Assembly: GCF_011386835.1 (NCBI RefSeq)
Contig: NC_088791.1
Coordinates: 125,526,943-125,590,942, forward strand
Source of the DNA: Chrysemys picta bellii
Taxonomy: Eukaryota; Chordata; Testudines; Emydidae
Reading direction: 5' to 3'
Length of the DNA stretch: 64,000 bases
Shown: positions 12,050 to 24,239 of the stretch, one piece after another
How the letters are laid out: every line of letters begins with the position of its first letter
How positions within the stretch are numbered: the stretch's first letter is position 1
Position numbers and translations under genes: made by a program
Notes under the pieces: model-generated
The model's input: only the letters and a program-made list of their open reading frames with translations
Told to the model about the DNA's origin: nothing
The model's database searches: none

Positions 12050-13331
12050 TCCCCTGTAAGTATTTCCCGGACATCTTGTTCCTCCCTTACACATACTGCC
12101 TGGTTCCCCTTTCCCTCTTGATATTTGTTTCCTACTGGTGGCTCCTGCAATTCGCAAGCAGATCTCACGCAGGCCTCTCATCTTCCTCTTATGTAGCAGT
12201 GACCTCCAAGGGAGGCAGATGACTAGTTCCACCTCACCTCCAGCTGCTTTTACAGGTGGAAGAGCAAGTAAAGTTGCTGTGTGCTGCAACTGGCTTCCTA
12301 AGTGTACTTCTTTACAGGGAGCTCTTATTAGAGGCATCAATGTTCCTCTTCTTAATTAAAGCTATGTAAACCATCAAAAAAACCAGAACAGAGTGTTACA
12401 GCCTATATTCTGCCACTTCCCTGCAGGCCACACTTAAAGATCTACTCTTCTTGCATTCCTTTTTGTGGTGGGCTCCTTCAAACCCCAAGAAAATTAATTG
12501 TTTTCAAAATACTGCTGCCAAGTTTCTTGCTCATTCTAAATTCACATGCCAAACTTTCCAAACCTGAAGAAGTTAGACTCCAAAAATTTATATTTAGACA
12601 CCTGTAAGGCAGGTCTCTCTTTCAAGATACTGAGCAACCTCAAGTCCCATCAAAATCAACAGGAGCCGCAGGTGCTTCAAAGGCATCGGTTTATATCTAC
12701 TTAGTTGTCCAAGTATGAATTTTGGAACCTAAGTTCAGCCACCAGGAGAGATAGGGCTGGGGATGTTGTCAGCCTGAGGGTCAGATACGGATTCCTTTAC
12801 TCACACTGACTTGTACCTTACTGCACAAAATTGGTCTTGGTAACTTGGTATCTATATTTAATGATATAGAACTTGGTGTTGCCTATTACAGACACTGGCA
12901 AAATTTATTTTTGCTTAAGAACTACAAAATCACATTGAGAGCCTTAGAAGAAGAGAGGTGACATGCAAGAGCAAGTTCATATTAGAAAGTACAGCAGTTC
13001 CTATTTCTTAGATCTCCCATTTCCACTTCTGGAAAGTACAGTATGACCAATAAGGTCAATTAAACTGCAGTGATAACATTCAGGACTCATCCTTCTGGAT
13101 ACCAAGCTTTTTCAAAGCTCAAGATTACTTTGTCTCTTCTTGGGGATAGTCTGACCCTTGGATTTATTGGATAAGAAGTTACTTTAAGTACCTATGAAAT
13201 GTTAAAGACAGGAGACAGTGATCTAGCCCAACATGTCTTCCAGTTTTGGTTTAACCTAGTATCCTTATTCCTATTGTTTCATCACACTTTTTAAAATCTT
13301 ATCTATCTTCAGAAGAAATTCTAGGTGAATA
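12050..13331. other. No recognisable gene or element
   Basis: Ordinary-composition DNA. Open frames up to 100 codons (12038-12340, minus) overlap the LTR edge and show no family signature. Confidence 0.4.
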
Positions 13332-13334
13332 TTA

Positions 13335-13600
13335 GGGCTTGTCTACCAGGTGTCTTACACGCCTGCTCATGCAGGCTAAGTTCTAATGTGCACAAGCATA
13401 TCACATACTAACTGGCATGTGTGGACCCTGGTGATGTGCACTCAAAGTTCCCCAGTGCTCATTAATATAATCCTGTTTCAAGCAATACTATGTTATCATG
13501 CACCAGTGAACTTTTAGTGAGTGCCAGCCAGTTAGTGCATGACACAGGAGTATGCAGTAGAACTTACTCCCCTGCTTGCATGGACCAGGTTGACAAGCCC
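13335..13600. mobile_element. Short TIR element with TTA target duplication
   Basis: The ends are GGGCTTGTCTACC at the left and GTTGACAAGCCC at the right, giving inverted termini of about 9-12 bp. TTA stands directly outside both ends (13332-13334 and 13601-13603). A 3-bp TWA duplication fits PIF/Harbinger-type elements. There is no coding capacity. Confidence 0.6.
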
Positions 13601-13603
13601 TTA

Positions 13604-14635
13604 CACCCACCCACCCTTTGGTTACATGGAATAATTTACCAGGGAAGGCAGGTATTTGTTACCCTTTCCTTCAAGTAGCCCTGTCTTAGTTCCCTATTTA
13701 CTCCTCGTGTTATTTTGGATTTTTTTTTTAAAACCCTTGACCAGTGTAAAACTGTGGCTGTATTAAAGTTATCAGAGATATGTTTTGAAAGTGGAGAACT
13801 CTGAATTACTGGATGTGATGTATGCCAATTGTATCTTTTGTCTTGTTTTCTCTGTTCTGCACCTTTAAATGGGGAGCATGCTGCAGCAGAAGCAACTGTA
13901 AAATTGTGTGTTGTGCACTACAGGGGACACGTATACACAAACAGTGAACACTCTCTCTCTCTCTCTCTCATGGAGACTTAGATTAAAGGAACAACAAATG
14001 TAAAGGCCACTCTGAATCAGGTAATTTTGTTGATCCATGTGTATGGAGAAGTGACATTAAGACATCAGGGGCCTACGCATTGTGAGCTGAGACTGCACCT
14101 TACTGCACCATTGTCTCTCCCTCTCCCTCAGACACGCAGTTTATAAAGAAACACTATTAAGCACCTGGGCAACCACAGAGAACTCAGATTTAGATTAAAA
14201 TATCTTCTATGACATAGTGGAGATCGACTATGCACAGGAAGCAGCTGTTGTCAGAATTGCCCCTCAGTTTTTAATATATTCTGGAAACAGGACAGTAACA
14301 AAAGAAGAGCTATTCAAACACTGTTCTCTGGCCTGGAGAACCTGATTATGTCTTACATCTAGATCCCTTGCACACAAAAAGAGAGACACAAACTCTCTTT
14401 TAAAAACACCTTTCTTTATAGCTGCTGACTACAACTACCACAATTCCTCAGTCACCTGACTTTTCCCAGCACGCTTTTCTGACAGCTGACCCTTCAATTA
14501 TGGTAGAGACAAAGAGCTGCAGCCCTACAGTGGCCTTTTGATAGCTGGCCTCTGTTTACTGCATCTCTTGTCTCTGTAAGCTAACCACATCCTCACACCC
14601 TCCCTCTGGGATGTCTCCTGTTAGTCAGTGCTGAG
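13604..14635. other. Unique DNA with one (CT)n tract
   Basis: A (CT)n run lies at 13951-13969. No gene or family is recognised otherwise. Confidence 0.45.
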
Positions 14636-14640
14636 GCATG

Positions 14641-15500
14641 TGTGATGTTGTGCAGTCTATATGGTTTTATAAAAATATGATAATTAGTGAATATAATGTA
14701 ACTGGGATATGCTTCATGCAAAAGGTTTCCTGTAAGGTATCATTACAAAGTTTATAATCTACTGAGTGTGATCATCCTATTTGTATAAATGTACCACTCT
14801 TATTTCATATTTCTAGTTTCAGATATAACTCTGAGGGCCTATTGTAATTATGCAAAGTGTGAGCAATTAATGGTGGTTTGGAATCTTGATGACTCCCATT
14901 AACCAGGACCATTATCCGCAGATGGCTGTGTTCTACCTGTGAGTCTTCCTATATATGTGTGTGCTGGCAAGTGGGTAATGAAGTCTTGCAGTGACATGCG
15001 ATCCTGTCACCTGAACTGGAATCCATCTTTAACCTGGTGCTTTTCCAGTGAGGGGGAGTGGAAACCCAGAGGGACAAAGGGTTCCCGCCTTATGCAAAAG
15101 ATATATAAAGGGGTAGAACAGAACAAAGGGGAGAGTGGAGCCATCATGAAGAATCCCCTAGCTACCACCGGAGCTGGAACAAGAGCTGTTTGGTTAGACA
15201 TAGATTTGTGCATTTTATTTTATTTTGCTTGGTGACAGATTTATTTGGGTTTAGACCCCATTGGGAGTCGGGCATCTGAGTGTTAAAGACAAGCACACTT
15301 CTGTGAACTGCTTTCAAGTAAACATGCAGCTTTGGTGCAAGTAATTCAGACCCTGGGTCTGTGTTGGAGCAGACGGGAGTATCTGGCTCAGCAAGACAGG
15401 GTGCTGGGGTCCTGAGCTGGCAGGGAAAACAGGAACAGGAGTAGTCTTGGCACATCAGGTGGCAGCTCCTAAGAGGGTTTCTGTGATCCAACCCATCACA
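14641..15500 (+). mobile_element. Solo LTR, copy 1
   Basis: An LTR-type sequence begins TGTGATGTTG and ends CCCATCACA, with the 5-bp repeat GCATG on both sides (14636-14640 and 15501-15505). A TATA-like box (ATATATAAAGG) is near 15102-15112. The AATAAA-bearing middle part expected after the TATTTTGCTTGG region is missing, so this copy has an internal deletion. No retroviral genes are present, which suggests a solo LTR left by recombination. The 98-aa frame inside it is not a gene. Confidence 0.68.
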
Positions 15501-15532
15501 GCATGTTAGTAGGGGGAAGTGTGGGAATTGTA

Positions 15533-15597
15533 CTTAGCCACAACATGAGTACAACACAGGCTGTGGCTATGAAGAGGGCTTCACCTTCCAGTGGTGT
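15533..15597 (+). repeat. 65-bp direct repeat, left copy
   Basis: The segment CTTAGCCACAACATGAG...CCAGTGGTGT ends at the first base before the second LTR. It matches 16892-16956 at 61 of 65 positions. Confidence 0.95.
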
Positions 15598-16886
15598 TGT
15601 GACACTGCACCCCATATTCTTCACAGTGATATTATGATATGATTATGACATAATCATAATGTATTTTATGCAAGTCATGTGAGATGTCATTGGGAAGGTT
15701 ATGATTTGCTGAATATGATTATCCTATTTGTATGCATGTATCATTTTTGTATCTGAAGTTATGAATATTGACTATGTACCTGTATTTCAAATGTAGTTAC
15801 ACATGGGTAATGCCCACTAGACAAGATGTTTTCATTCTAGATAGTGAGTGGGGAAGGGCCATTAGGGAAAAAACAATAGGCCTTAGGAGAAGCTTATCTC
15901 CCACCTGGCGAGCCTTCCTGTGAATGCTCCAAACAGCCTGTGAACGATGCTACTATGACTCTATAACATGTGATGAGACCACTTGTCTCTAGACTCCATC
16001 TTGGGATGTCACTGTTTTTCCACAGACTGGTCTGGGAACCAAGCTTTGGGAACAAAGGGTTCCCACCCTATGCAAAAGTTATGTAAGGCAGGGAGTGACA
16101 TCATGTGGGGTTCTTTGCTCCCAATACAAGAAGACTCCTGGAAACACCTGAGGAACACAAACTGAACTGGGGGAAGTGCTGGACCCAGAATAAAGGGATT
16201 TTTAGTGAATGAACACATGGGGGTTCCAAGTTGTAAAGCGAGTGTAGCTTGCCCCTCAAGAATCTGCAGCCTGCTTGTATCATCTCTTAGGATGAGAATC
16301 TGCTATTCATATCCAATCTATTCAGTATATTAAGTTTAGTTTGAGTTGTTTTTGTTTATTTGCTAGATAAGCTGCTTTGATCTGTTTGCTATCACTAATA
16401 ATCACTTAAAAATCTATCTTTTGTAGTTAATAAACTTGTTTTTGCTTTATCTAAACCAGTGTGTGGGAATCATAACTCGGGGCAAAAAAGACTGTTGCAT
16501 ATTCCTCTCCATATTGAGGAAGGGGGCTAATTTTATGAGCTTACAGTTCCCTAGTCTCCATATTAGAGATAACTGGAAAGCAGACATTTCTCATGATAGT
16601 TTTCCCTCTATTTTACATCTAATTATTCCCCCAGCTATCTCTACTCTGTGCCTATGTATTTTGGGTTTATACTCCAGTGGGGGTGCATGCCTGAGGAGCT
16701 GGGAGCAGCTTCCCATGCAGGGACTGGTCAGAGAGCCTGCTTGTAACTTCAGCTGGGTGTGTATGCAGGCTGGAAGGCGTTGTAGCTAGTCACAGCAGTA
16801 CAGTGTTAGAGGGAGCCCAGGCTGGTGGGTCAGGGGGCTCCGTGGTACCCCAGTTACAGGTGGCACCCCAGGGGGAACCTGTCACA
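15598..16886 (+). mobile_element. LTR-type element, copy 2
   Basis: It begins TGTGACACTGCACC and ends GAACCTGTCACA. The first part (GGTTATGATTTGCTG, TATCCTATTTGTATG) resembles LTR copy 1, so the two belong to related families. A polyadenylation signal AATAAA lies near 16429-16434. No short target duplication is seen. Instead, 65-bp direct repeats stand on either side. The 110 bases at 16551-16660 interrupt the LTR text and recur at 17693-17800. Confidence 0.58.
16551..16660 (+). repeat. 110-bp duplicated segment, copy inside the LTR
   Basis: The segment runs from CTAGTCTCCATATTAGAG to CCTATGTATT. It matches 17693-17800 with few differences. Confidence 0.93.
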
Positions 16887-16891
16887 CTGGG

Positions 16892-16956
16892 CTTAGCCAC
16901 AGCACGAGTACAACACGGGCTGTGGCTATGAAGAGGGCTTCAGCTTCCAGTGGTGT
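16892..16956 (+). repeat. 65-bp direct repeat, right copy
   Basis: Second copy of the segment at 15533-15597, 94% identical by eye, located five bases after the end of the second LTR. Confidence 0.95.
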
Positions 16957-17692
16957 CAAACACACGTACTAAATTGACATTTAAAAAAATATCCAACCTT
17001 TCCTTTATGAGCTATACCTGTAGATCATCCCAAATCCAGAATGTGCTAAAAAGACTTAATAAATGCATAACTAAGGCTCTGATCCAGCAAAGCACTACAG
17101 CAAGTGCTTAACTTTAAGCACAAAAGTAATCCTACTGAAGTCAAACATGTGCAGGATTAGGGAGTAGGCAGGCTTTCAATGATAGCAAATAAGATAAGAG
17201 GCAGCATGGTATTTAGAATTATCTGACAAATGAGGAAGGCTGCACATTGCATAGCCAGGTGTATTTCACATTGTTAAGACTTTGTTTCAAGGGCTCATGG
17301 GCTTCTTGCTAAAGTTACAATGGTAGCAGCATCTACTATCATAGCTGATAAATTCAGTATCTTTAGGGCAATTATAAATGAATACCAAATACATGGATAA
17401 TGACAGAATCTGAAAATGTCACCATAGTATTGAATCACTGACCTATGTAAATTATACTTCCAATTTTAAAATACTATCCTTTAGATTTATGTTTCATTAC
17501 AACGGCAAAACCCTTACTGCAGTAATTGGTAGAGACAATTCAAGACACTCCATAAAGTCTTAGGAAGGTATAGTTATGTCGAGTAGATACAGTGCAGTTC
17601 ATGGAAATAAATAAAAATGTCATCAGTCCTCACACCAGATGGACCTCAAAGTGCTTGACGGTGAGACCTATCTCCATGCCTAAGCATTATGA
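16957..17692. other. Old repeat trace and unique DNA
   Basis: At 17080-17165 there is the ancient repeat with GATCCAGCAAAGCAC and AAGTGCTTAACTTTAAGC. Nothing else is identified. Confidence 0.4.
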
Positions 17693-17800
17693 CTAGTCTC
17701 CATATTAGAGATAACTGGAAAGCAGACATTTCTCAGGATAGTTCCCCCCTATTTTATATCTAATTATTCCCCCAGCTATCTCTACTCTATGCCTATTTAT
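17693..17800 (+). repeat. 110-bp duplicated segment, downstream copy
   Basis: This matches 16551-16660 and sits in otherwise unannotated DNA about 1.1 kb downstream. Confidence 0.93.
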
Positions 17801-18514
17801 TTCTTTTAAGCTAAAACATCCAATAACCACCACAAGGGAGTCTTGCCCAATACACATGACAAAAATCACGTACCTAATAAAGCTATAACAATGCCGGGTG
17901 CAGAGCTTAGTATTGTAAATAAAATTACCCCAGCTAGATACACCAAGGGAAAGCTACTCCCATCCCATGGTTTGGAGAGGGAAAAATGCCTACTAAGCCT
18001 CAACATTACATTCTGTAAGTTTCTGATAGTAAAACATGGACCTGACCTATCATGCTAGGGGACAGAGCCCATCAACTAGCAGGTTCCCATGGAACTGAAA
18101 CTTTGTGTCGTGGTCCCACTTCCATAATCTGGGTCCAAGCTCTAAAGGCAACATGCACTTGTCACCTGACAAGGGCCAATATTTATTACTGTTACAGATA
18201 CAACCCCGAACACCAGGCAGAAGATAAAGAGTGGGAAGAAGAGGCATTTCCTTGCTGGCTGACAGGGCTAGCCTTCCCTTTCTGACATTTCCAGAGGAAG
18301 TGATGGCAAGCCACTCCTAAGAACTGGCAAGGTCATTACCTACTGGTCACAGAAGAGAGCCAGGGAGACAGCAATTTGCATTTACACATAGACCATTTGG
18401 ACTAAAAAACACGCTTTAATTGTTTTTCTTAATTGCTTTAGTAAATTATATACAGAGGGGGAAAGTACTGGATTGGCAGACATGGAAACTGAAGCCCTTG
18501 CAAGAGGAAGGATG
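17801..18514. other. No recognisable gene or element
   Basis: Frames of 65-77 codons on both strands overlap each other and show no family signal. Confidence 0.4.
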
Positions 18515-18760
18515 ATCCTGTAGTTAAAGCACTGAATTGTGACTCCGAAATTCTGGGTCGAAATCAATAGACTGAATCTGATTCGATATTCTGCTCTGCC
18601 ACAGATGTCCTGCGTGATCATGGGCAAGTCATAATATTTCCACACCTCTGCTCCCCATCCGTACTTCCTTTCTCCTGCCACTTGTCTATCTTGCCAATAT
18701 AGATTGTAAGCTTTTGGGGGCAGAGACAGCACCTAGCACAAACAGAGCTCACAACTAATG
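18515..18760 (+). repeat. MIR/CORE-like SINE, degenerate
   Basis: It contains the expected order of phrases: a tRNA-like head (AAAGCACTGAATTGTGACTC), GGGCAAGTCA, and TAGATTGTAAGCTTTTGGGG near the end. It is old and strongly diverged. Confidence 0.5.
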
Positions 18761-18769
18761 CTGGTTGAG

Positions 18770-21645
18770 AAAGCTAGGCACTACCACAATAGAACTATAA
18801 TAGGGGGCAAGTTAGTCCCTCATTTCCATATCCAGTTGTGTTCCTTATAGTCTCAGCAAGGAGGACAAGTGACAATTGTATTGCCCATTTAGATATGACT
18901 ATATGCCTACAGTCCAAAAATGTATACGTACAAATCAGAATGCACCTCATCTTTACTTACAAGAGTCTTATAAATTCTGTATATTGAACTTTCTAATGTA
19001 GTCTTTTAGCATAATGACTGTTCATACATTAAATTCACAAACAAAATAGCTTATATAGGAGTTGGAAGAATCCACTTGCACTTCAAGGGGTCCCTTGCCA
19101 GCAATCAACAGAAGGTTCAGTAGAGGGGAGGGAACATTCAGCATTCGCATTACAAGAACAGAAATAATCCTGGATTCCCAAAATGCTTTAATAAAATGAT
19201 CTCCTCTTTCACAGGGAAATGTGGATCAAAATTAATCCTCTTGCCTTAAAAAAATATCCCTTTTAAAGATTAGGTAAAGAATCCTTTTAGACAGTAATTA
19301 ATATTTGGAAATGTTCATGTATCACAGGATAAGCAAACTCCAGAGCATTAGAGAATTGTGGCTTTTTTCAGTCCAACAAAAATCAGACCTTTCCTATTAG
19401 AATAGCCATGTTAATCTATAGTTAATGCAGAATTTAATTTTGCCCTTTGCAAAAAGCGGTCCATTAAAAAAACTGCAAAAGCTTAAAACTCAATGCTCTG
19501 CTATGGTTTAAGTGAGAGTGTTTGAGATAAGTATTTCCTCTTAGCTTTTTTGCACATTAATGGAGACTAGGAAGTTATGCTCCTGCTCAATACAATAAAC
19601 ATAACCCTTTGGAGACTATGGATGTAGATCTGTCTGGCTCAACATTCATTTCCTGGAAGGGTAGAATATACAGTAGTAGTGTTTCAAGAGGCAAGCCTCT
19701 TCAGCAATTAATTTCTGATAAATAGATCTGCCTTCTTTTGTAAACCCTAACATTTCAGCAACCAAGAACTACATGTAGGAGTTATTGCTTCTTTCAGAGG
19801 CTGCTGATTTCTCAATTCCCAAACTGTAATTCTGGTGGCTTTCCAAAAAGTGCTTCCTGGAAACAAATTATCTGTAGTGACTTAAATAAATACACGTGGC
19901 GTTATCACTGTTTAGTTTAAATTTTTTTATTATGGTAAAAGAACAAGGGCAGAGACAGTTGCTGTTTTTCAGAGACACATTATCCTGTGGGAAAAGGCAG
20001 ATGGTTTCCTGAGAGAGCAATCCAGATTCATTACTGAACTGCTTTAAATAAAAAAATCTAGGTGTCTTGATTTAACACTAGAACCTTTCAGACATGTTTC
20101 TAAAACATATGAGACTATATTAAAACATAGGAGAGCTTTTAAAATCTACAAATTAATAATTCTTGAAGTATAACCATTTGAGTTCTATTTAGTTTTAATG
20201 TGGATTTCAAAATTCTATCAATAGGATTTCCTCTGGCATTCAACATTAACTAGATTACATTTTAAAGGGCTATTAACACATTGAAAGGCAAAATGGGTAG
20301 CCCACTGTTTAAAGGTGAGGAATGTCTGTGCCTTTAAATCAAAATGAATTCCCTTCCAAAGTGATATTTCATTGTACAGATGCGGTAAAAGTAGTATAAA
20401 TAACATTACCTGTTAGCAAGTCAGTTGTCACCATAGATGGAGCTGAAGAGAAATAACAATGGATTTCAAAGTGACAGCCTATTGATCAACTTAATCCATG
20501 CTCTGTGTACATTCAGATCAGCTGCAGCTCTGAATGAGGGAGAGAATCTCTTCACTTGAGAGCTGATTCCCCTGGATGCCAATTTTGTAACACATTCCAA
20601 ATGAAATAAAGAGGGCTATTCCTCCTCCCCCCACACCAATAGTAGAAGATGAAATGTTATCTAAAGCCACCTGCCTCAATTCAAAGCAGTTTGGGTGTTA
20701 AAAACAATGCAGGTTTAATTTATGATACCCAGCACTTTGTAATCTGCCATCAGAGTATCAGATCACAGCTTTTTCTAACCATGAGCTCTCTGACTGTTTT
20801 TCTTCTTGGGTTGCCTAGAAAGGTTTATATTTAGCACATGACCCTTTACAACACAGGAATTATAGGAGAGATTTCTGAAGATTTTAACATTCAGAATTTC
20901 AGCCTATCATTTTTCTTCACACATCTCTGAGCCCAGTTGTGAATTCTTTCTAGTGATATTTGGGGGAGAGGGTATAAGCATGGGGAGTTTCGTGCTCCTT
21001 TTGCTTCTCTCACTTTCTGTCTCTTATGAGAGGGGCAGGTAGAAATGCCAATTTTACCACAGCAGAATGGGTGGAAAAGGCAATTATACCCATGAAACAT
21101 AGCAAGCAGAGTGATGTCTCTTCAGGTGCATACAACCTGTAGTTCATTTCACAGCAATTGGAGGATTCTATACTACATGCAATTTTATAAGCCAGTGTTG
21201 ATGGCAACAGAGTTGCTTGTTTGCTTTTTAACTAGGACATGGGTCAAAGCTCACTGGTTCAGGAACATTTTTATGATTTCTCCAACTGGGAATTCCAAAA
21301 ACAGAAGAGTTTTCTCTGAAGTTTGCAAGTAAGTCAAGTGAGCATTTGAGGCATAAACTCTAAACATGCTTAATGAAAGACTTGATATGCTGAACACTCA
21401 CATTTAAGATACATAGCACATTTCAAAGAAATATGAGCTGGGATTGTCTGTATTTAAAAAACCCACAACCTCCCCAGTGGTTGGTCTGGATTCAAACATG
21501 CTGATGCACACAAGATGTGGGGCCAGATACCCAATTCTCCTCCCACATTGGGAGTTACTCAATTGATTTAAGAAAATAAGTGTAATTAATCATGATCTAA
21601 GTACTGCTATGGGAAGTTTTCTGATAGTAGACCACTCTTTGATGT
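18770..21645. other. AT-rich DNA without recognisable genes
   Basis: Frames do not exceed 73 codons and show no conserved motif. No terminal repeats or SINE promoter boxes are seen. Confidence 0.45.
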
Positions 21646-21649
21646 AGCA

Positions 21650-21955
21650 AACAAAGGCTTAATAAGACCTAATGGCAGAAAGTTGAAGCTAGACAAATTC
21701 AGACTAGAAATATGAAGGATTTTTTTTTTAAGTGCAGTGAGTAAAATTAACGATTGGAACAACTTTACTTAAAGCCCTGGTAGATTCGCCATCAATTTGA
21801 AGTCTTTAAATCAACACTGAATGTCTTTCTAAAATATATGCTATATCTCAAGTAGAAGTTTTGGACTAGATGCGGGAATTAATGACATTCATTCTACGAT
21901 CTGTGTTATGTAGCTGGTCGGATGTCCATAATAGCCTCTTCTGGCCTTTTTTAAA
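21650..21955 (+). mobile_element. CR1 3' end fragment
   Basis: The text CTAATGGCAGAAAGTTGAAG, ATTGGAACAACTTTAC, GATTCGCCATCA, CTTCTGGCC is the 3' UTR pattern of older CR1 subfamilies. It is 5'-truncated with no coding part. Confidence 0.62.
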
Positions 21956-21964
21956 AAGAAAGTG

Positions 21965-23430
21965 TTACACCTTTATAAAACCAAGATCAGTGAGAGGTGA
22001 ATCAGCCAGATTCTGAAACCAGCCAGAGCTGTTGTGCAGTAGGAAGAAGAGGAATACTCCATTCTTTGAGGCATGCAGGGCTTCCACCACCACCCTCCCT
22101 CAGAGGTGCTGCCAGAGGAAGGCAGTTTTAATCAGATCCACAGGAACCTTGCTGGCAGCTGCGGTGGCAGGGTGTTTCCCTACTCAATAGTTCCTCTTCG
22201 TGGCTGCCATTGACAGCAACCTTCAGGCCACTGGATGAAGGGCTGGTTGCTGCCACTTATCTCCTGTGTGTAACTGTTACCACGGAGACTCTGTGCCAGA
22301 GTAAACCTTGGATCAATCTTGGGCTATAATTAAGTCAATCATTTTCATCCCCTTTTACCTTAGGGCCCTTGCTACCATGCACCTCATTGCCCATGCTGCT
22401 GCTCAAACAATGCCTATAAAACTTTCCCTTCCATAAAACAGCTCTTACTCACTGGGGGGGCAGTCTGGTTTTTGAATGGGAGGCTTGGGAGATTGTGTAT
22501 TTCCTTCCCATTTAGAGGCAATACAGCAGCTTAGATGTATGAATGCGGAACGATTTTCCAATCAAGTTTCCAACCCTGAAGTTGTTCAATACTTAGCAGA
22601 AAAATTAAATCCAGCAGCAACATTTGCCTCCATTCCTATTCACTCCATTCCTCTGTCTGCTTACTCTGTTCCTCCAGTTCCGCTCTTCTCTCCCCACAAC
22701 TCCATAGCCAGGGAATGCCTGCTCAGATTCTCACTCTGTCCATTCTGCTTTCGTGTGCAGCATGCCACCCCACGTAGAAACTTGGTTCCCTTTTCAAGCC
22801 ACCAAACCACTTTCTCAGTGACTTGAAATACTGCCTTAAAATCTGCTTGCTATTCCAAGCCTAAATGAATACATGAAGCCTTTTTGTGATACTGTATATA
22901 TTAAGGATGCCACAGTTGGGCTGCTGGTGTGTGTGTGTGTGGGAAGTATTTCTGAATCTGTCTGCGGCTAAATGAGGCGGCAAGCAGGCTCTGAAACTCA
23001 AATCTTAATGGAGGGCCCATATCAAATGAACACACCCATGTCATTCAAACAAAACCCATCCAGGCTGAAAAATGGAGGTTATCAAGACAGCCACAATGCT
23101 GGTAATTCACTAATTTCTGTGGCCATCCCACTTATAACAACAGCACAGAATCTGTCGCTCTTTTTGTCCCTACACTGTTAGAGCTGTTAAAGACCCAGAT
23201 TGTGGGTGGTGGTGGAGCTCATAAAAACTAAAGAATATACAGTGGGCGGTACTGCAGATACCTGTCTAATTCCAGCCCAAACAGTCTGCCACTCATTTAT
23301 GGGATAGGTTAGCATGCTGATTAGTGACTGAAGCTAAAAGGGAGGAAAGGAAGAGTAGTTGCTCTGACTTAAACCACTAAACTATCTATGTCAGAAGGCA
23401 AATTCTTAGCGCCAGTAGACAATCGGCTCT
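21965..23430. other. No recognisable gene; one (GT)n tract
   Basis: A 116-codon plus-strand frame (22476-22826) is proline/serine-rich and without known motifs. I do not call it a gene. A short (GT)n run lies near 22927-22940. Confidence 0.4.
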
Positions 23431-23437
23431 TTCCTAA

Positions 23438-23722
23438 GGCTACGTCTACACTATGGGGGCGGATCGATTTCAGATACGCAAATTCAGCTATGGGAATAGC
23501 ATAGCTGAATTAGACGTATCTGATCCGACTTACCCCGCTGTGAGGACGGCGGCAAATCGACCTCCACGGCTCCCCCATCGACGGCGCTTACTTCTACCTA
23601 GCTGGTGGAGTACGCGCGTCAATTCGGGGATCGATTATCACGTCCCGATGAGATGCGATAAATCGATCCCCGAGAGATCGATTTCTACCCGCCAATCCAG
23701 GCGGGTAGTGAAGACAAGCCCT
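23438..23722 (+). mobile_element. CpG-rich palindromic MITE, copy A
   Basis: The ends are GGCTACGTCTACACTA and AGTGAAGACAAGCC. Internally it has nested hairpins (AATTCAGCTATG/CATAGCTGAATT, GGGGATCGAT/ATCGATCCCC) and many CpG and GATCGAT words, in contrast to the AT-rich surroundings. It is homologous in reverse orientation to 48931-49225. There is no coding capacity, so it is a non-autonomous DNA transposon. Confidence 0.68.
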
Positions 23723-24048
23723 GAGAGAGAATGGAGCAGATGTATATCAGATTACATAGGTACATTAAAATCTAATGACTGACACTCTGCTTGCCACCCA
23801 GTGTGTATAATGATATCTCCATCACCACCATGTTCTTCTCTTCCTCCATACGATGTTAGTAGTTTTTGTTTGTTTTTATTTAAAATATCAAAGGCCTGAT
23901 TCACCACTGTGTTACTCGAGTTTCTTTTAGTAGATGTAACGATTAGTTTCAATAAAATTAAAAGGGGATAACAGTGGGGTAATGCAGTAGTGAATCTGAT
24001 CCTTAAGGGTGGGTACAGAACATCGATCCAATACAGGGAGATATATAA

Positions 24049-24234
24049 AGGGGGGAGGGATAGCTCAGTGGTTTGAGCATTGGCCTGCTAAACCCAGGGT
24101 TGTGAGTTCAATCCTTGAGGGGGCCACTTGGGGATCTGGGGCAAAATCAGTACTTGGTCCTGCTAGTGAAGGCAGGGGGCTGGACTTGATGACCTTTCAA
24201 GGTCCCTTCCAGTTCTAAGAAATAGGATATCTCC
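24049..24234 (+). mobile_element. tRNA-derived SINE (turtle type)
   Basis: The head is tRNA-like: A box TAGCTCAGTGG at 24061-24071 and B box GTTCAATCC at 24106-24114 with normal spacing for RNA polymerase III. A tail region follows with GACCTTTCAAGGTCCCTTCC, which resembles LINE-derived 3' tails, and then a TAAAA-rich stretch. It is well preserved compared with other SINEs here, so relatively young. Confidence 0.85.
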
Positions 24235-24239
24235 ATTGA

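Noticed and set aside
11110..16886. Complete endogenous retrovirus between the LTRs
   Set aside because: No gag, pol or env text is present between or next to any LTR. The LTRs are solo or belong to different families and strands.
22476..22826. 116-codon frame as a possible host exon
   Set aside because: No splice-site pattern, conserved domain or neighbouring exon could be recognised.
24061..24114. tRNA gene suggested by A and B boxes
   Set aside because: The boxes belong to the head of a SINE. The body after the B box does not close a tRNA cloverleaf and continues into SINE tail sequence.
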